From positions 372,001 through 436,000 of the forward strand of contig NZ_CAJYVQ010000012.1 in assembly GCF_913778665.1 (NCBI RefSeq): a stretch of DNA of 64,000 bases. Direction: 5' to 3'. Positions 24,902 through 33,735 of this stretch are shown in pieces (position 1 is the first letter of the stretch; the number at the start of each line of letters is the position of its first letter). The notes beneath the pieces are model-generated. The model made no database searches, had not been told where the DNA came from, and saw only the letters and a program-made list of their open reading frames with translations. The DNA comes from an uncultured Stenotrophomonas sp. Lineage in GTDB: Bacteria; Pseudomonadota; Gammaproteobacteria; Xanthomonadales; Xanthomonadaceae. The position numbers and the translations under genes are program-made.

Positions 24902-27399
24902 GGGATCAGATTCGGATCGTAGTCATCCCGGGTCGCCCCGGTGTTGCTGGGCGGCACCAGATAGAGGTCGTCGCGGTTGTAGCCGAGGATAGCACGGCGC
25001 AGCGTGCGGTCCGTGTCCTGGCCAATGGAGCTCAGGCCCTTCAGGACGAACTCCACCTGGATGGCGTTGTTCATCTCGCCCTCGCGGTTGCGCACGTAGC
25101 GGCGGGCAACGGCGCGCACGGCCAGGCAGCAGCTGTCCCACTGCACGCCCGCGATGATTTCCAGCGGTTCCTTGTCCTGCAGCGAGTAGTAATAGCGGCC
25201 CACCAGGCTCCAGCGCGCATTCAGCGGGTACAGGAACGACAGGTCGGCCTGCTCCAGCAGGGTGCGGTCATGCTTGTTGGCGCCGGGCAGGGCGCCGGCA
25301 TTGATGCGGTAGCGGTAGCTCAGGTTGACCACGCCATCGTTGGGCATCAGGTAGCGGGCACGGACGCTGGCCAGATCCTCGCGCTTGTACTTCGGGTCCC
25401 ACTGGTAGGTGGCGCCCAGGGTCCAGCGGTCGTTGATCATGTAGTTGCCGTCGGCGATCCAGGCCGACTTGCCCTTTTCCACCGGCTCACCGCCGGGGGT
25501 GACGGTCACCCGCGACTCATCGAAGTACTGGATCTGGCCGATCGAGGCCGAGAAGCGCTCCTTGCCGGTGGTCTGGTCGATGAAGCGGGTGCTCAGCGCC
25601 AAGGTCAGCTGGTTGGCATCGTTCTGGCGGTCGGCGCCGGTATAGCGTGAATCGCGGAACAGCTGGCCCCAGCTGAAGGTGAAGTCACGCGTATCGAAGA
25701 TCGGCAGCTCGTCCTGGTTGCGGTACGGCGTGCGCAGGTAGAACAGGCGCGGCTCCAGAGTCTGCAGGAACGACTTGCCGCCGATGCGGGTCTCGCGGTC
25801 GAAGAACAGGCCGGCGTCGATGCTGCCGATCGGCAGGCTGCGGCTGGGCGAGGTGTTGCCGCGCAGCTGCTCGGGCGTGGCCGTGGCCGGGTCGATGCCC
25901 TGCGAGCGCAGGATCTGGGCCTGGATGCCGTTGACGCCGTCAACCAGGCCGCGATCGAGCTGGTAGGCGGTGTAGCGGTAGGCCAGGGTCGGGGTCACAT
26001 ACCAGGCTGCGCCGCTGATCGGGAACGACACATACGGCTTCACGTCCAGTCGCGAACCACCGCTGACACCCACGCCGGAGGTGAGCTGCTGGCCCGTCCG
26101 CGTGTATTGCAGATCCTCGCCGGTGCCGACGGCATTCTTGAAGTTGATGTCGTCGTGGGTGAAGCGCACGGCTTCGGCGTAGATGCCGGTTTCCAGCCAT
26201 GAACGGACCGGCTTGTCCCAGTTGAAGTACAGGCGCGGCTGGCGGTTGTAGGGCAGGGCGCGCTCGTCGAGGGTGTAGTCGGTCAGCTGCCAGCGGTCGG
26301 CCATGATGCCGGCCGTCCAGTTCTTGCCGGTGCCGTACAGGCCGACCGTGCTCTGCAGGTTCGACGCGGTCACGCCGACCAGGCGGTTGGCGAAGTCCTC
26401 GACATAGCGCTCGTCGCTGACCCAGGCCAGGTTGGCGCGGGCCTGCCAGTGGCTGTCCACGTTGTGGTAGCCGCTGAACATCACCCGGCCGCGGTCGCGA
26501 TCGCGCAGGCGGTCGTTGGGAATGAAGGAGGTCAACACCTCGCCGCGGCCGCCGTTGTAGAGGTAGCGGAACTCGTTGTCGAGCAGGATGCCGCGCCGGC
26601 TCATGTAGCGCGGGGTCAGCGTATCGTCGTAGTTCGGCGCCAGGTTGAAGTAGATCGGCTGGGCGTAGTCCACGCCGTTGCGCCCTGACATGCCCAGCTG
26701 CGGGAACAGCAGGCCGGTCTTGCGGCGGTCATCGATCGGGAACTTGAAGTACGGTGCCCACAGCACCGGCACCTTGCCGATGCGCAGCACGGCGTTGCGC
26801 GCGGTGCCGAAGCCTTCGTCGTTGTCCACTTCGATCTGCGGCGCCGACAGCTTCCACACCGGCTGCGAGGGGTCGCAGGTGGTGTAGGTGGAGCGGTGCA
26901 TCTGGCCGACCGCACCCTGCAGATCAACCGACTCGGCATCGCCGTTGCCACGGCGCGACACCAGCTGGTACTTGATGTCGGTGATCTTGTGGGTGTCGCT
27001 CTCCTGGTTGCCCTCGGCACGCTTGGCGACCATCCGGATCGACCCGTCCTGGTAGCGCACATTGCCGTCGGCGATGTAGTTGCCGGTCTCGGTATCGAAG
27101 CTGAGCTTGTCGGTGCCGACGAACTGGTCGCCCCGGCGCAGCGCGACGTTGCCCTCGTACTGCGGCACGGTAGTGGTGCCCAGCAGCTGGTCGCCCTCGA
27201 TGTCGGTCGGCTGCTGCTCGCGCGCGGCAGCGGCGACGGCCTTGTCCTGGCCGGGAACCGGGGTGGGGGCGTCGGTGAACGCGGGAATGACGTCGGTGGC
27301 CGGGCACAGGCCCCAGTTGAGCGGCTTTTCATCGGCCATCGCCGGCAGGCTGATGGCGATGCTCAGAGGCAGGGGAAGCAGGCGGAGGGCTCGGCGCAC
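24898..27399 (-). CDS. lptD: LPS-assembly outer-membrane protein LptD
   Basis: 833 aa from a GTG at 27399. Inserts lipopolysaccharide in the outer leaflet together with LptE. Signal peptide RLLPLPLSIAISLPAMA, N-terminal jellyroll (OstA/LptA-like, QYEGNVALRRGDQFVG), then a large barrel ending DDYDPNLIP. Cysteines for the interdomain disulfides are visible: GLCPAT, TTCDPSQP and the CC pair in WDSCCLAVRAVARR. I chose the GTG because it places the signal peptide at the N-terminus, as in Xanthomonas LptD; an ATG at 27492 overlaps the preceding stop (ATGA) and would add 31 residues. Confidence 0.94.
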   Translation of the reverse strand: MRRALRLLPLPLSIAISLPAMADEKPLNWGLCPATDVIPAFTDAPTPVPGQDKAVAAAAREQQPTDIEGDQLLGTTTVPQYEGNVALRRGDQFVGTDKLSFDTETGNYIADGNVRYQDGSIRMVAKRAEGNQESDTHKITDIKYQLVSRRGNGDAESVDLQGAVGQMHRSTYTTCDPSQPVWKLSAPQIEVDNDEGFGTARNAVLRIGKVPVLWAPYFKFPIDDRRKTGLLFPQLGMSGRNGVDYAQPIYFNLAPNYDDTLTPRYMSRRGILLDNEFRYLYNGGRGEVLTSFIPNDRLRDRDRGRVMFSGYHNVDSHWQARANLAWVSDERYVEDFANRLVGVTASNLQSTVGLYGTGKNWTAGIMADRWQLTDYTLDERALPYNRQPRLYFNWDKPVRSWLETGIYAEAVRFTHDDINFKNAVGTGEDLQYTRTGQQLTSGVGVSGGSRLDVKPYVSFPISGAAWYVTPTLAYRYTAYQLDRGLVDGVNGIQAQILRSQGIDPATATPEQLRGNTSPSRSLPIGSIDAGLFFDRETRIGGKSFLQTLEPRLFYLRTPYRNQDELPIFDTRDFTFSWGQLFRDSRYTGADRQNDANQLTLALSTRFIDQTTGKERFSASIGQIQYFDESRVTVTPGGEPVEKGKSAWIADGNYMINDRWTLGATYQWDPKYKREDLASVRARYLMPNDGVVNLSYRYRINAGALPGANKHDRTLLEQADLSFLYPLNARWSLVGRYYYSLQDKEPLEIIAGVQWDSCCLAVRAVARRYVRNREGEMNNAIQVEFVLKGLSSIGQDTDRTLRRAILGYNRDDLYLVPPSNTGATRDDYDPNLIP

Positions 27400-27488
27400 G
27401 CGGTTCGGATTCGGGCGAAAACGACCGGTAGCTTGCCCCATCCCTTGCATAGGGGCAATGAAGGCCGTCCAGGCCCGCCGGTTCGGGT

Positions 27489-28427
27489 TCATCCGGCAGC
27501 GCCGCCGGTGGCCGGTGAAATCAGTGCCTGGATATGGGCCACGCTGCACTCGGCGAGCGCTTGCAGGTCGTAGCCACCCTCCAGCATCGAGACCACCCGG
27601 CCGGCCGCGTGGCGGCGGGCCAGCGCGTGCAGCTCGCGGGTGATCCAGCCGAAATCGTCGGTCTCCAGCATCAGGTCGGCCTGCGGGTCGCGCAGATGGG
27701 CGTCGAAGCCGGCCGAGATCAGCAGCAGCTGCGGGCGGAAGTCATCGATGGCCGGCAGCATCTCGTCGGCCCAGACATTGCGGAAGCGGAAACCGCCACT
27801 GCCGGGGGGCAGCAGGATGTTCATCAGGTTGCCGGCGCCACGGTCGCGGCGCAGCCCGGAATTGGGGAACAGGCCGGCCTGGTGGGTGCTGTAGTACGAG
27901 ACCCGGGCGTCATGCTGGAAGATGTCCTGGGTGCCGTTGCCGTGGTGCACGTCGAAATCGACCACCGCGATCCGCTCCAGGCCATGACGGTCGCGGGCGT
28001 AGGCGGCGGCGATGGCGATGTTGTTGAGCAGGCAGAAGCCCATCGCGGTGCTGCTGGTGGCATGGTGGCCCGGTGGGCGTACCGCGCAGAACGCCAGCGG
28101 GTCCTCGCCCAGCATCACCGCATCGACCGCGGCCACTCCGGCACCGGCGGCATGCACGGCGGCGCTGGCCGAGCCCGGCGAGGTCCAGGTGTCCATGTCC
28201 AGCTGGCGCAGCGGCGCGGTCTGCGGCTGCAGCACGAAGTCGAGCAGGGCGCTGTCGTGGACCCGCGTCAGTTCGCCGAACTTGGCCGGCGGCGCTTCGC
28301 GCCATTCGAGCTTGCCGGGGAAGGCTGCGTGCAGCGCATCGAGCACGTGCTGCAGGCGTTGCGGGCATTCCGGATGGCCGGGGCCGGGGTCATGCAGCAG
28401 GCAGGACGGATGGGTATAGACCAGCAT
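27489..28427 (-). CDS. histone-deacetylase-family (acetoin utilisation-like) hydrolase
   Basis: 312 aa zinc-dependent deacetylase/amidohydrolase fold. RPPGHHA (tandem His), DFDVHHGNGTQDIF (Asp and His zinc ligands) and SAGFDAH are the class II HDAC/AcuC core. The real substrate in bacteria is usually an acetylated polyamine or protein lysine; unknown here. Nine bases after the cobalamin adenosyltransferase and coupled to the lptD region, so it belongs to the same array. Confidence 0.92.
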   Translation of the reverse strand: MLVYTHPSCLLHDPGPGHPECPQRLQHVLDALHAAFPGKLEWREAPPAKFGELTRVHDSALLDFVLQPQTAPLRQLDMDTWTSPGSASAAVHAAGAGVAAVDAVMLGEDPLAFCAVRPPGHHATSSTAMGFCLLNNIAIAAAYARDRHGLERIAVVDFDVHHGNGTQDIFQHDARVSYYSTHQAGLFPNSGLRRDRGAGNLMNILLPPGSGGFRFRNVWADEMLPAIDDFRPQLLLISAGFDAHLRDPQADLMLETDDFGWITRELHALARRHAAGRVVSMLEGGYDLQALAECSVAHIQALISPATGGAAG

Positions 28428-28436
28428 GGTGCCGAC

Positions 28437-28991
28437 TCAGCGCTGGCGGTGCTGTGGCTGCCACAGCGCCTCGCCGTGGCCATCGACACGCGCCAGCACG
28501 CGCGCCAGCACGAACAGCAGGTCCGACAGACGGTTGAGGTACTGCAGGGCCTCGCTGCGCACGCTTTCGTGGCGTGCCAGGGTGACCGTCTCGCGTTCGG
28601 CGCGGCGGACGATGGTGCGGGCCAGGTGGCAGCGCGCGGCCGCCTCGCCACCGGCCGGAAGGATGAACTCCTTCAGCATCGGCAGGCTGCCGTTGTACTG
28701 GTCCAGCTGCTGCTCCAGCGCCGAAACATCGGCGGCGTGGATCGCGGCGTGGCCGGGGATGCACAGTTCGGCGCCGAGGTCGAACAGCTGGTGCTGCAGG
28801 TGTACGACCAGGCCGCGCACGTCGTCCGGCAATGGGACCGCCAGCAGCAGGCCAAGTGCGGCATTGGCCTCGTCGACGGTGCCGTAGGAGGCGACGCGGG
28901 CGTCATCCTTGGCAACGCGTTGGCCGTCGCCGAGGCCGGTGCTGCCGTCGTCGCCGGTGCGGGTATAGATGCGCGAGAGGCGATGACCCAT
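28437..28991 (-). CDS. ATP:cob(I)alamin adenosyltransferase, PduO type
   Basis: 184 aa. Transfers the 5'-deoxyadenosyl group of ATP to cob(I)alamin, making coenzyme B12. The N-terminal ATP loop IYTRTGDDGSTGLGDG, then ASYGTVDEANAALG, ILPAGGEAAARCHLARTIVRRAER and YLNRLSDLLFVLAR are diagnostic of PduO-type enzymes. ATG at 28991; the BtuM-like gene ends five bases upstream, making a two-gene B12 uptake-and-activation unit. Confidence 0.94.
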   Translation of the reverse strand: MGHRLSRIYTRTGDDGSTGLGDGQRVAKDDARVASYGTVDEANAALGLLLAVPLPDDVRGLVVHLQHQLFDLGAELCIPGHAAIHAADVSALEQQLDQYNGSLPMLKEFILPAGGEAAARCHLARTIVRRAERETVTLARHESVRSEALQYLNRLSDLLFVLARVLARVDGHGEALWQPQHRQR

Positions 28992-28996
28992 ACGGC

Positions 28997-29581
28997 TCAG
29001 TGCCGGATGTCGCGGCGGGCCTGCTGGAGCTTCAACACCTGCTCCACGGCCAGCTGCAGGGCGGCGGCCAGCGCCACGTAGATCGCGGTGGTGCGCAGGT
29101 ACGGGCCGAACCACTGGACATAGTTCTGCGCCCAGCCGGCCAGGGTCGGTTCGGCCACGTTGCGGCTGGTCCAGTAGAAGCCGCCCTGTGCCAGCAGATG
29201 GCAGACCGCCACCGAAGCGACCAGCAGCAGGGCGCCCTTGGCCAGCACCGGCCAGCGCGCGCTCTGGTAGTTGCGGCCCAGCAGCATGCCGCCGGCCCAC
29301 AGCGAGAAATAGGCCGGCAGCAGCAGCCAATAGCCCGGCGACACGCAGTAGTGCTGCCAGAAATCCAGGCCACTGCTGCGGATCACGATCCAGTCGACCA
29401 GCACCGCGAACACCATCAGCAGCGGGAACGCCCAGCGCGTCCAGCGCGCCAGGTAGAAGCCACCGATGAAGAATACGGCCCAGGAAGCATCGGGGATCGC
29501 CGCAAAGTGGTTGACGCGCGTCGCCGCCAGCAGCAGGACCAGCACGGACAGGACGAAGGCGCGGTTGACGGTGTCGGACAT
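28997..29581 (-). CDS. btuM: BtuM-like cobalamin transporter, small membrane protein
   Basis: 194 aa, about six hydrophobic helices. Near the start NHFAAIPDASWAVFFIGG, then Cys79 in WQHYCVSPGYWLLLPAY. BtuM of Thiobacillus denitrificans is a solitary ECF-type S-component of similar size whose conserved Cys80 ligates the cobalt of cobalamin; the length, topology and cysteine position agree. Directly upstream of a cobalamin adenosyltransferase in the same transcript, which supports B12 uptake. The identification is from memory of the family plus context, not from a search; another conserved small membrane protein remains possible. Confidence 0.65.
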   Translation of the reverse strand: MSDTVNRAFVLSVLVLLLAATRVNHFAAIPDASWAVFFIGGFYLARWTRWAFPLLMVFAVLVDWIVIRSSGLDFWQHYCVSPGYWLLLPAYFSLWAGGMLLGRNYQSARWPVLAKGALLLVASVAVCHLLAQGGFYWTSRNVAEPTLAGWAQNYVQWFGPYLRTTAIYVALAAALQLAVEQVLKLQQARRDIRH

Positions 29582-29689
29582 GGCGGCGGGCCAGGAGCGG
29601 ATTCAGGTTTCATTCTAGCCCGCCGCGCGGGTTGGCGCAGAGCTGCCCCCGTTGGGCCTACAGTCGGGGCGAGCGCGTATCATGAATGC

Positions 29690-30898
29690 ATGAGTGAACG
29701 ACATGACGTGCTGATCGTCGGCGGCGGCCTGGTTGGTGCCAGCCTGGCCATTGCCCTGGACCGCCTGGGCCGTGACGTTGGCCTGCTTGAAGCCAGCCCG
29801 GCCGGCGAGCTGCCGGCGGTGTTCGACCAGCGCAACCTCAGTTTCGCCGCGGCCACCGTCAACGCGCTGACCGCGCTGGGCGTGATGCAGAAGCTGGCGA
29901 TGACGCCGGGCCCGATCCAGCGCATCCATGTGAGCCGTGCGGGTGATTTCGGCCGGGTCCAGCTTGACGCGGCCGACTACGACCGGCCGTGGTTCGGCCA
30001 GGTGGTGGTGGCACGCGATTTCGGCCAGGCGCTTGAAGCGCGCCTCCAGGAACTGCCGCGCCTGCGCCGTTACCGGCCGATGCGGTTCCTGGGCTTGGGC
30101 GAGGTGATTGATGGTTACCGCCAAGTGCGGGTGGCCGACGAAGCCGGCGAACGCGTGCTGTTGGCACGGCTGGTGGTCGGTGCCGATGGCACCCGCAGTG
30201 GCGTGCGCGAAGCGCTGGGCATCGAGGTGGATCGCCATGACTTCCGGCAGACCCTGTTCGTGGCCCGCGTGCGCAGCCAGCGCGCGCCGGATGGCACCGC
30301 CTGGGAGCGCTTCACCGACACCGGCCCGACCGCCCTGCTGCCGCGCGGCGACCGTCACTTCGGCACCGTGCATGGCGTCGCCCGCGATCAGGCTGACGCG
30401 GTGATGGCGCTGGACGATGCGGCGTGGCTGCAGCGGCTGCAGGATACGATCGGCTGGCGTGCCGGCCGCCTGCTGGAATCCGGCCCGCGCAGTGCCTATC
30501 CGCTCATCCAGGTGCTGGCACGCGCGTTGATCGGTGAGCGCACGGCGCTGCTCGGCAATGCCGCACAGACCATTCATCCACTGGGTGCGCAGGGCTTCAA
30601 CCTGGGCCTGCGTGATGCGCTGACCCTGGCCGAACTGCTGGAGGATTGCAACGACGATACCGGCGGCGATGCGCTGCTGCAGGCCTATGTGGCCCGTCGT
30701 GAGGAGGACCGCCGGCAGACGGTGGCGTTCTCCGGCGGGCTGGCACGGCTGACCAGTAACCCGGCACCGCTGCTGCGGCCGCTGCGCAGTCTCGGCCTGG
30801 TCGCCGCGCAGCGCGCCTCGGTGCAGTCGATGCTGGTCGGTGGTGCGATGGGCTTCCGTGGCGAAGTGCCACGGCTGTGCCGTGGAGAAACCGCATGA
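29690..30898 (+). CDS. ubiH: 2-octaprenyl-6-methoxyphenol hydroxylase-like FAD monooxygenase
   Basis: 402 aa flavoprotein for a ring hydroxylation in ubiquinone synthesis. FAD GxGxxG motif VLIVGGGLVGASLAIAL, LVVGADGTRSGVREALG (DG motif) and LLGNAAQTIHPLGAQGFNLGL (second FAD motif) are intact. ATG at 29690 follows a TATCAT -10-like box ending at 29683, so the transcript may be nearly leaderless. Overlaps the next hydroxylase gene by four bases and diverges from btuM. Confidence 0.9.
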   Translation: MSERHDVLIVGGGLVGASLAIALDRLGRDVGLLEASPAGELPAVFDQRNLSFAAATVNALTALGVMQKLAMTPGPIQRIHVSRAGDFGRVQLDAADYDRPWFGQVVVARDFGQALEARLQELPRLRRYRPMRFLGLGEVIDGYRQVRVADEAGERVLLARLVVGADGTRSGVREALGIEVDRHDFRQTLFVARVRSQRAPDGTAWERFTDTGPTALLPRGDRHFGTVHGVARDQADAVMALDDAAWLQRLQDTIGWRAGRLLESGPRSAYPLIQVLARALIGERTALLGNAAQTIHPLGAQGFNLGLRDALTLAELLEDCNDDTGGDALLQAYVARREEDRRQTVAFSGGLARLTSNPAPLLRPLRSLGLVAAQRASVQSMLVGGAMGFRGEVPRLCRGETA

Positions 30899-32076
30899 GC
30901 CGGCGCGCGCGCCTGGATGTGGCCGTTGTTGGCGGTGGCGTGGTCGGTGCGGCCTGTGCACTGGCGCTGGCCAACGCCGGGTTGTCGGTCGCGCTGGTGG
31001 AGGGCCGCGAACCGGCGCCGTGGCAGGCGGCACAGCCGGACCTGCGGGTGTTCGCCTTCGCTGCCGACAACGTGCAGCTGTTGCAGCGTCTCGGGGTGTG
31101 GCCGGCGATCGCGCAGGCCCGTGCCTGGCCGTACCGGCGCATGCAGGTGTGGGATGCGGCCGGCGGTGAGGATCTGCTGTTCGACGCCGATCGCTTCGGT
31201 CGCCGCGAACTGGGCTTCATCGTCGAGAACGGCCTGCTGCAGGATCGCCTGTGGGCGGCGCTGCCGGCGGCCGGCGTACAGCTGCACTGCCCGGCGCGGG
31301 TGGATGCATTGGAGCAGGACGAGGACGGTGTGCGCCTGCGCCTGGATGACGGTCGTCGTCTCGAAGCGTCGCTGGCCGTGGCTGCCGATGGTGCCGAATC
31401 GACCCTGCGCCAGCTGGCCGGGATCGAGGTCGAGCGCCACGACTACCACCAGCGCGGCGTGGTGGCCTATGTCGACAGTGAACTGCCGAACCAGGCCACG
31501 GGCTGGCAGCGCTTCCTGCCGAGCGGGCCGTTGGCGTTGCTGCCGGTGGCCCAGCGGCGCAGCTCGATTGTCTGGACGCTGCCGGAAGACGAAGCCGCAC
31601 GCGTGCTGGCGCTGGACGAGGACGCGTTCAACCGCGAACTGACCCGCGCATTCGCCGCGCGCCTGGGCGGCCTGCGGCTGGCGTCGCCGCGCGCGGCGTT
31701 CCCGTTGCGCCGGCAGCTGGCCCGGCACTATGTGGCCGGCCGCGTGCTGGCACTCGGCGATGCCGCGCACGTGGTGCATCCGCTGGCCGGGCAGGGCGTG
31801 AACCTGGGGCTGCGCGATGTCGCCGCCCTGCAGCAGTGGCTGGCGCCGTCGGCTGCGCGCCGTGGCCAGCCGCGCCTGTCGCCGCAGCGCCTGCAGCGCT
31901 GGGCCCGCGAACGGCGCAGCGACAACCACATCGCGGCCTACAGCTTCGATGCGATCAACCGCCTGTTCTCCAACGACGAGATGCACCTGACCCTGGCCCG
32001 CGGCCCCGCACTGGGCTGCGTGGGCAAGTGGCCACCGCTGGTGCAGGCGTTCTGGAAACGTGCCGCTGGCGTGTAG
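30895..32076 (+). CDS. UbiH/UbiF/VisC-family FAD monooxygenase
   Basis: 393 aa second flavin hydroxylase. VAVVGGGVVGAACALALAN, RVFAFAADNVQLLQRLGVW, AVAADGAESTLRQLAG and LALGDAAHVVHPLAGQGVN are all present. The ATG overlaps the ubiH stop (ATGA). Likely performs another ubiquinone hydroxylation (UbiI/UbiF position), since Xanthomonadaceae carry two such genes side by side; which carbon each modifies cannot be read from sequence. Confidence 0.9.
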   Translation: MSRRARLDVAVVGGGVVGAACALALANAGLSVALVEGREPAPWQAAQPDLRVFAFAADNVQLLQRLGVWPAIAQARAWPYRRMQVWDAAGGEDLLFDADRFGRRELGFIVENGLLQDRLWAALPAAGVQLHCPARVDALEQDEDGVRLRLDDGRRLEASLAVAADGAESTLRQLAGIEVERHDYHQRGVVAYVDSELPNQATGWQRFLPSGPLALLPVAQRRSSIVWTLPEDEAARVLALDEDAFNRELTRAFAARLGGLRLASPRAAFPLRRQLARHYVAGRVLALGDAAHVVHPLAGQGVNLGLRDVAALQQWLAPSAARRGQPRLSPQRLQRWARERRSDNHIAAYSFDAINRLFSNDEMHLTLARGPALGCVGKWPPLVQAFWKRAAGV

Positions 32077-32138
32077 CGGGAAAACAAACCGCACGACGTT
32101 TCGTGCATCGCTGGCGTGTTGCCAACCACGGGACGCCA

Positions 32139-32162
32139 CTCTGGGTTGGCACCTGCCCAGAG
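32139..32162. terminator. inverted repeat between convergent genes
   Basis: CTCTGGG and CCCAGAG separated by ten bases, nested with a wider TGCCAACC / GGTTGGCA pair, in the 146-base gap after the second hydroxylase. Alternative folds and no T-run; a terminator role is possible. Confidence 0.35.
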
Positions 32163-32181
32163 CGGGCGCCGCATGGGCTCA

Positions 32182-32204
32182 GTAGATCCACGCCATGCGT
32201 GGAT
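32182..32204 (+). repeat. SMAG palindrome (REP)
   Basis: GTAG head with perfect ATCCACGC / GCGTGGAT arms and CAT loop, between convergent genes, 18 bases from the EF-hand gene stop. Same sequence class as the element at 11337. Confidence 0.88.
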
Positions 32205-32222
32205 CAAGATCGCGACGGTGGA

Positions 32223-32618
32223 TCAATCGACCAGCCAACCCGCCAGGTCGTCACGGTCAAGCTTGCCGCGATGCTTGCGGTCCAGCGCGTTGAATTCGTC
32301 GGCCAACGCCGGATTGGCCTGTGCTTCCTCGCGGCTGATGAAGCCATCGCCGTTCACATCCAGCGCAGCGAAGTGGATGCGGTACTGGCCGATCACGCTG
32401 CTCGGTTCCAGCGAACGCACCGTCACCTGCGCCTCGCCGGCGGGCTGTGCAATGTCCACACTGCCGGTGACCCGGCCAGCGCCCAGCGGCTGCTGGCGGA
32501 TCGCGCCACCGGTCGGGCCCAGCGGCTGGCGTTGTGCGGGCGTATGCGGCAACGGCTGGGCCATCGCCGGGGTGGCTGCCAACAAGGTAATCAGCATGGT
32601 GAGCGAGTGGTATCGCAT
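32223..32618 (-). CDS. exported EF-hand calcium-binding protein
   Basis: 131 aa. Signal peptide to about residue 19 (ATPAMAQ); Pro/Gln-rich middle; C-terminal pair of EF-hands. The first loop DVNGDGFISREE is a complete calcium loop; the second, DRKHRGKLDRDDL, lacks acidic residues at positions 3 and 5 and is probably weak. ATG at 32618 follows GGGGAACGG. Periplasmic calcium sensor or buffer; no enzymatic domain. A SMAG palindrome lies just upstream. Confidence 0.85.
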   Translation of the reverse strand: MRYHSLTMLITLLAATPAMAQPLPHTPAQRQPLGPTGGAIRQQPLGAGRVTGSVDIAQPAGEAQVTVRSLEPSSVIGQYRIHFAALDVNGDGFISREEAQANPALADEFNALDRKHRGKLDRDDLAGWLVD

Positions 32619-32632
32619 GGTTCCGTTCCCCG

Positions 32633-32655
32633 GTAGCGCCGGGCCACGCCCGGCG
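32633..32655 (+). repeat. SMAG palindrome (REP)
   Basis: GTAG head, arms CGCCGGGC / GCCCGGCG, loop CAC, in the 49-base gap between rlmM and the EF-hand gene (both minus strand). It may insulate the two genes. Confidence 0.85.
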
Positions 32656-32667
32656 GATGCAATGGGT

Positions 32668-33735
32668 TCAGCGCAGCGGCGAAGCCAGTACGGTGATCTC
32701 TTCGCGGTCGTGGTACAGCTGCTTGGCACGCACCACCAGCGGCTTGCCGGCCTGGTCCTGGAACAGGTCCAGGCACAACCGGGTCTCGTCCCAGCGCTTT
32801 TTCATCGGTAGCTTCAGGTTGAAGATCGCGTGCCGGCACCAGCCTTCGCGGAACCAGGTGGCCATGCGCTCGGCCACGCGGCGCGGCTGCTCGACCATGT
32901 CGCAGACCATCCAGTCCAGCGGCTGCTCAGGGTGCCAGTGGAAACCATCGGCGCGCAGGTGCTCGACCAGGCCGGTGTCCAGCACATGCTGGCGCAGCGG
33001 GCCGTTGTCGATGCTCAGCACCTGCATGTGCTGGCGGGTCAGCACCCAGGTCCAGCCGCCGGGCGCAGCGCCGAGGTCGGCCGCGCGCATGCCGGGCTTC
33101 ACCAGCGCTTCGCGTTCTCCCGGCGCCAGCAGGGTCAACAGCGCTTCGTCCAGCTTCAGTGCCGAGCGCGAGGGTGCTTCAGGCAGCAGCTTCAGGCGTG
33201 GAATGCCCAGTGCCCACGGTGCGCTGTCGGCCGGGTCGGCGATGCAGACGAAGGCGTGGGTGCCATCGACGAACACCACGTGCAGGCGCGGCAGGCGGTT
33301 GTTCGGTTTGTCGGTCAGCTTGCCGGCCTTGCGCAGCGCCGGGCGCAGCGCGTTGCCGAAGGCGCGGGCCAGGCCGGACAGCGGCTTGCCGGCGTCCGAG
33401 TCCGGATGTTCCACCCACAGGTCACCGAAGCGCGGTGCATCGGCCAGCACGTCCAGCATCGGGGTGATGCGGTCGGCCGGGTCCAGCTGCGGCAGCTCGG
33501 CCAGCACCACCAGCTTCTGCCGCGCGAAGATCAGCTCACGCCAGCGCAGCTGTGCTGCCAGTGCAGCGGCTTCGTCGCACATGAACAGCACGTAGCCGTC
33601 ATTGCGCTGGGTACGTGCGTAGCCGGCGAAACCGGCTTCACCGGCACGGAACTGCAGCTCGCCGGCCAGCTCGGGCTCGAAGCCCTGTCGGCACAGGCAC
33701 AGCAGGCCGATGCCGGTTTCAGTAACGGGCGCCAT
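32668..33735 (-). CDS. rlmM: 23S rRNA 2'-O-ribose C2498 methyltransferase RlmM
   Basis: 355 aa. N-terminal THUMP-like domain (GLLCLCRQGFEPELAGEL), C-terminal Rossmann methyltransferase: SAM motif AADLGAAPGGWTWVL, then VLSIDNGPLR, MVCDMVEQPRRVAE and the catalytic lysine region FNLKLPMKKRW. ATG at 33735 is preferred because GGGGAAAG precedes it; an ATG six codons earlier is possible. The start overlaps the end of the deaminase gene by 17 bases. Confidence 0.94.
   Translation of the reverse strand: MAPVTETGIGLLCLCRQGFEPELAGELQFRAGEAGFAGYARTQRNDGYVLFMCDEAAALAAQLRWRELIFARQKLVVLAELPQLDPADRITPMLDVLADAPRFGDLWVEHPDSDAGKPLSGLARAFGNALRPALRKAGKLTDKPNNRLPRLHVVFVDGTHAFVCIADPADSAPWALGIPRLKLLPEAPSRSALKLDEALLTLLAPGEREALVKPGMRAADLGAAPGGWTWVLTRQHMQVLSIDNGPLRQHVLDTGLVEHLRADGFHWHPEQPLDWMVCDMVEQPRRVAERMATWFREGWCRHAIFNLKLPMKKRWDETRLCLDLFQDQAGKPLVVRAKQLYHDREEITVLASPLR

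Noticed and set aside
27534..29081. Plus-strand open frame opposite the HDAC-like and adenosyltransferase genes
   Set aside because: Shadow of strongly motif-bearing minus-strand genes.
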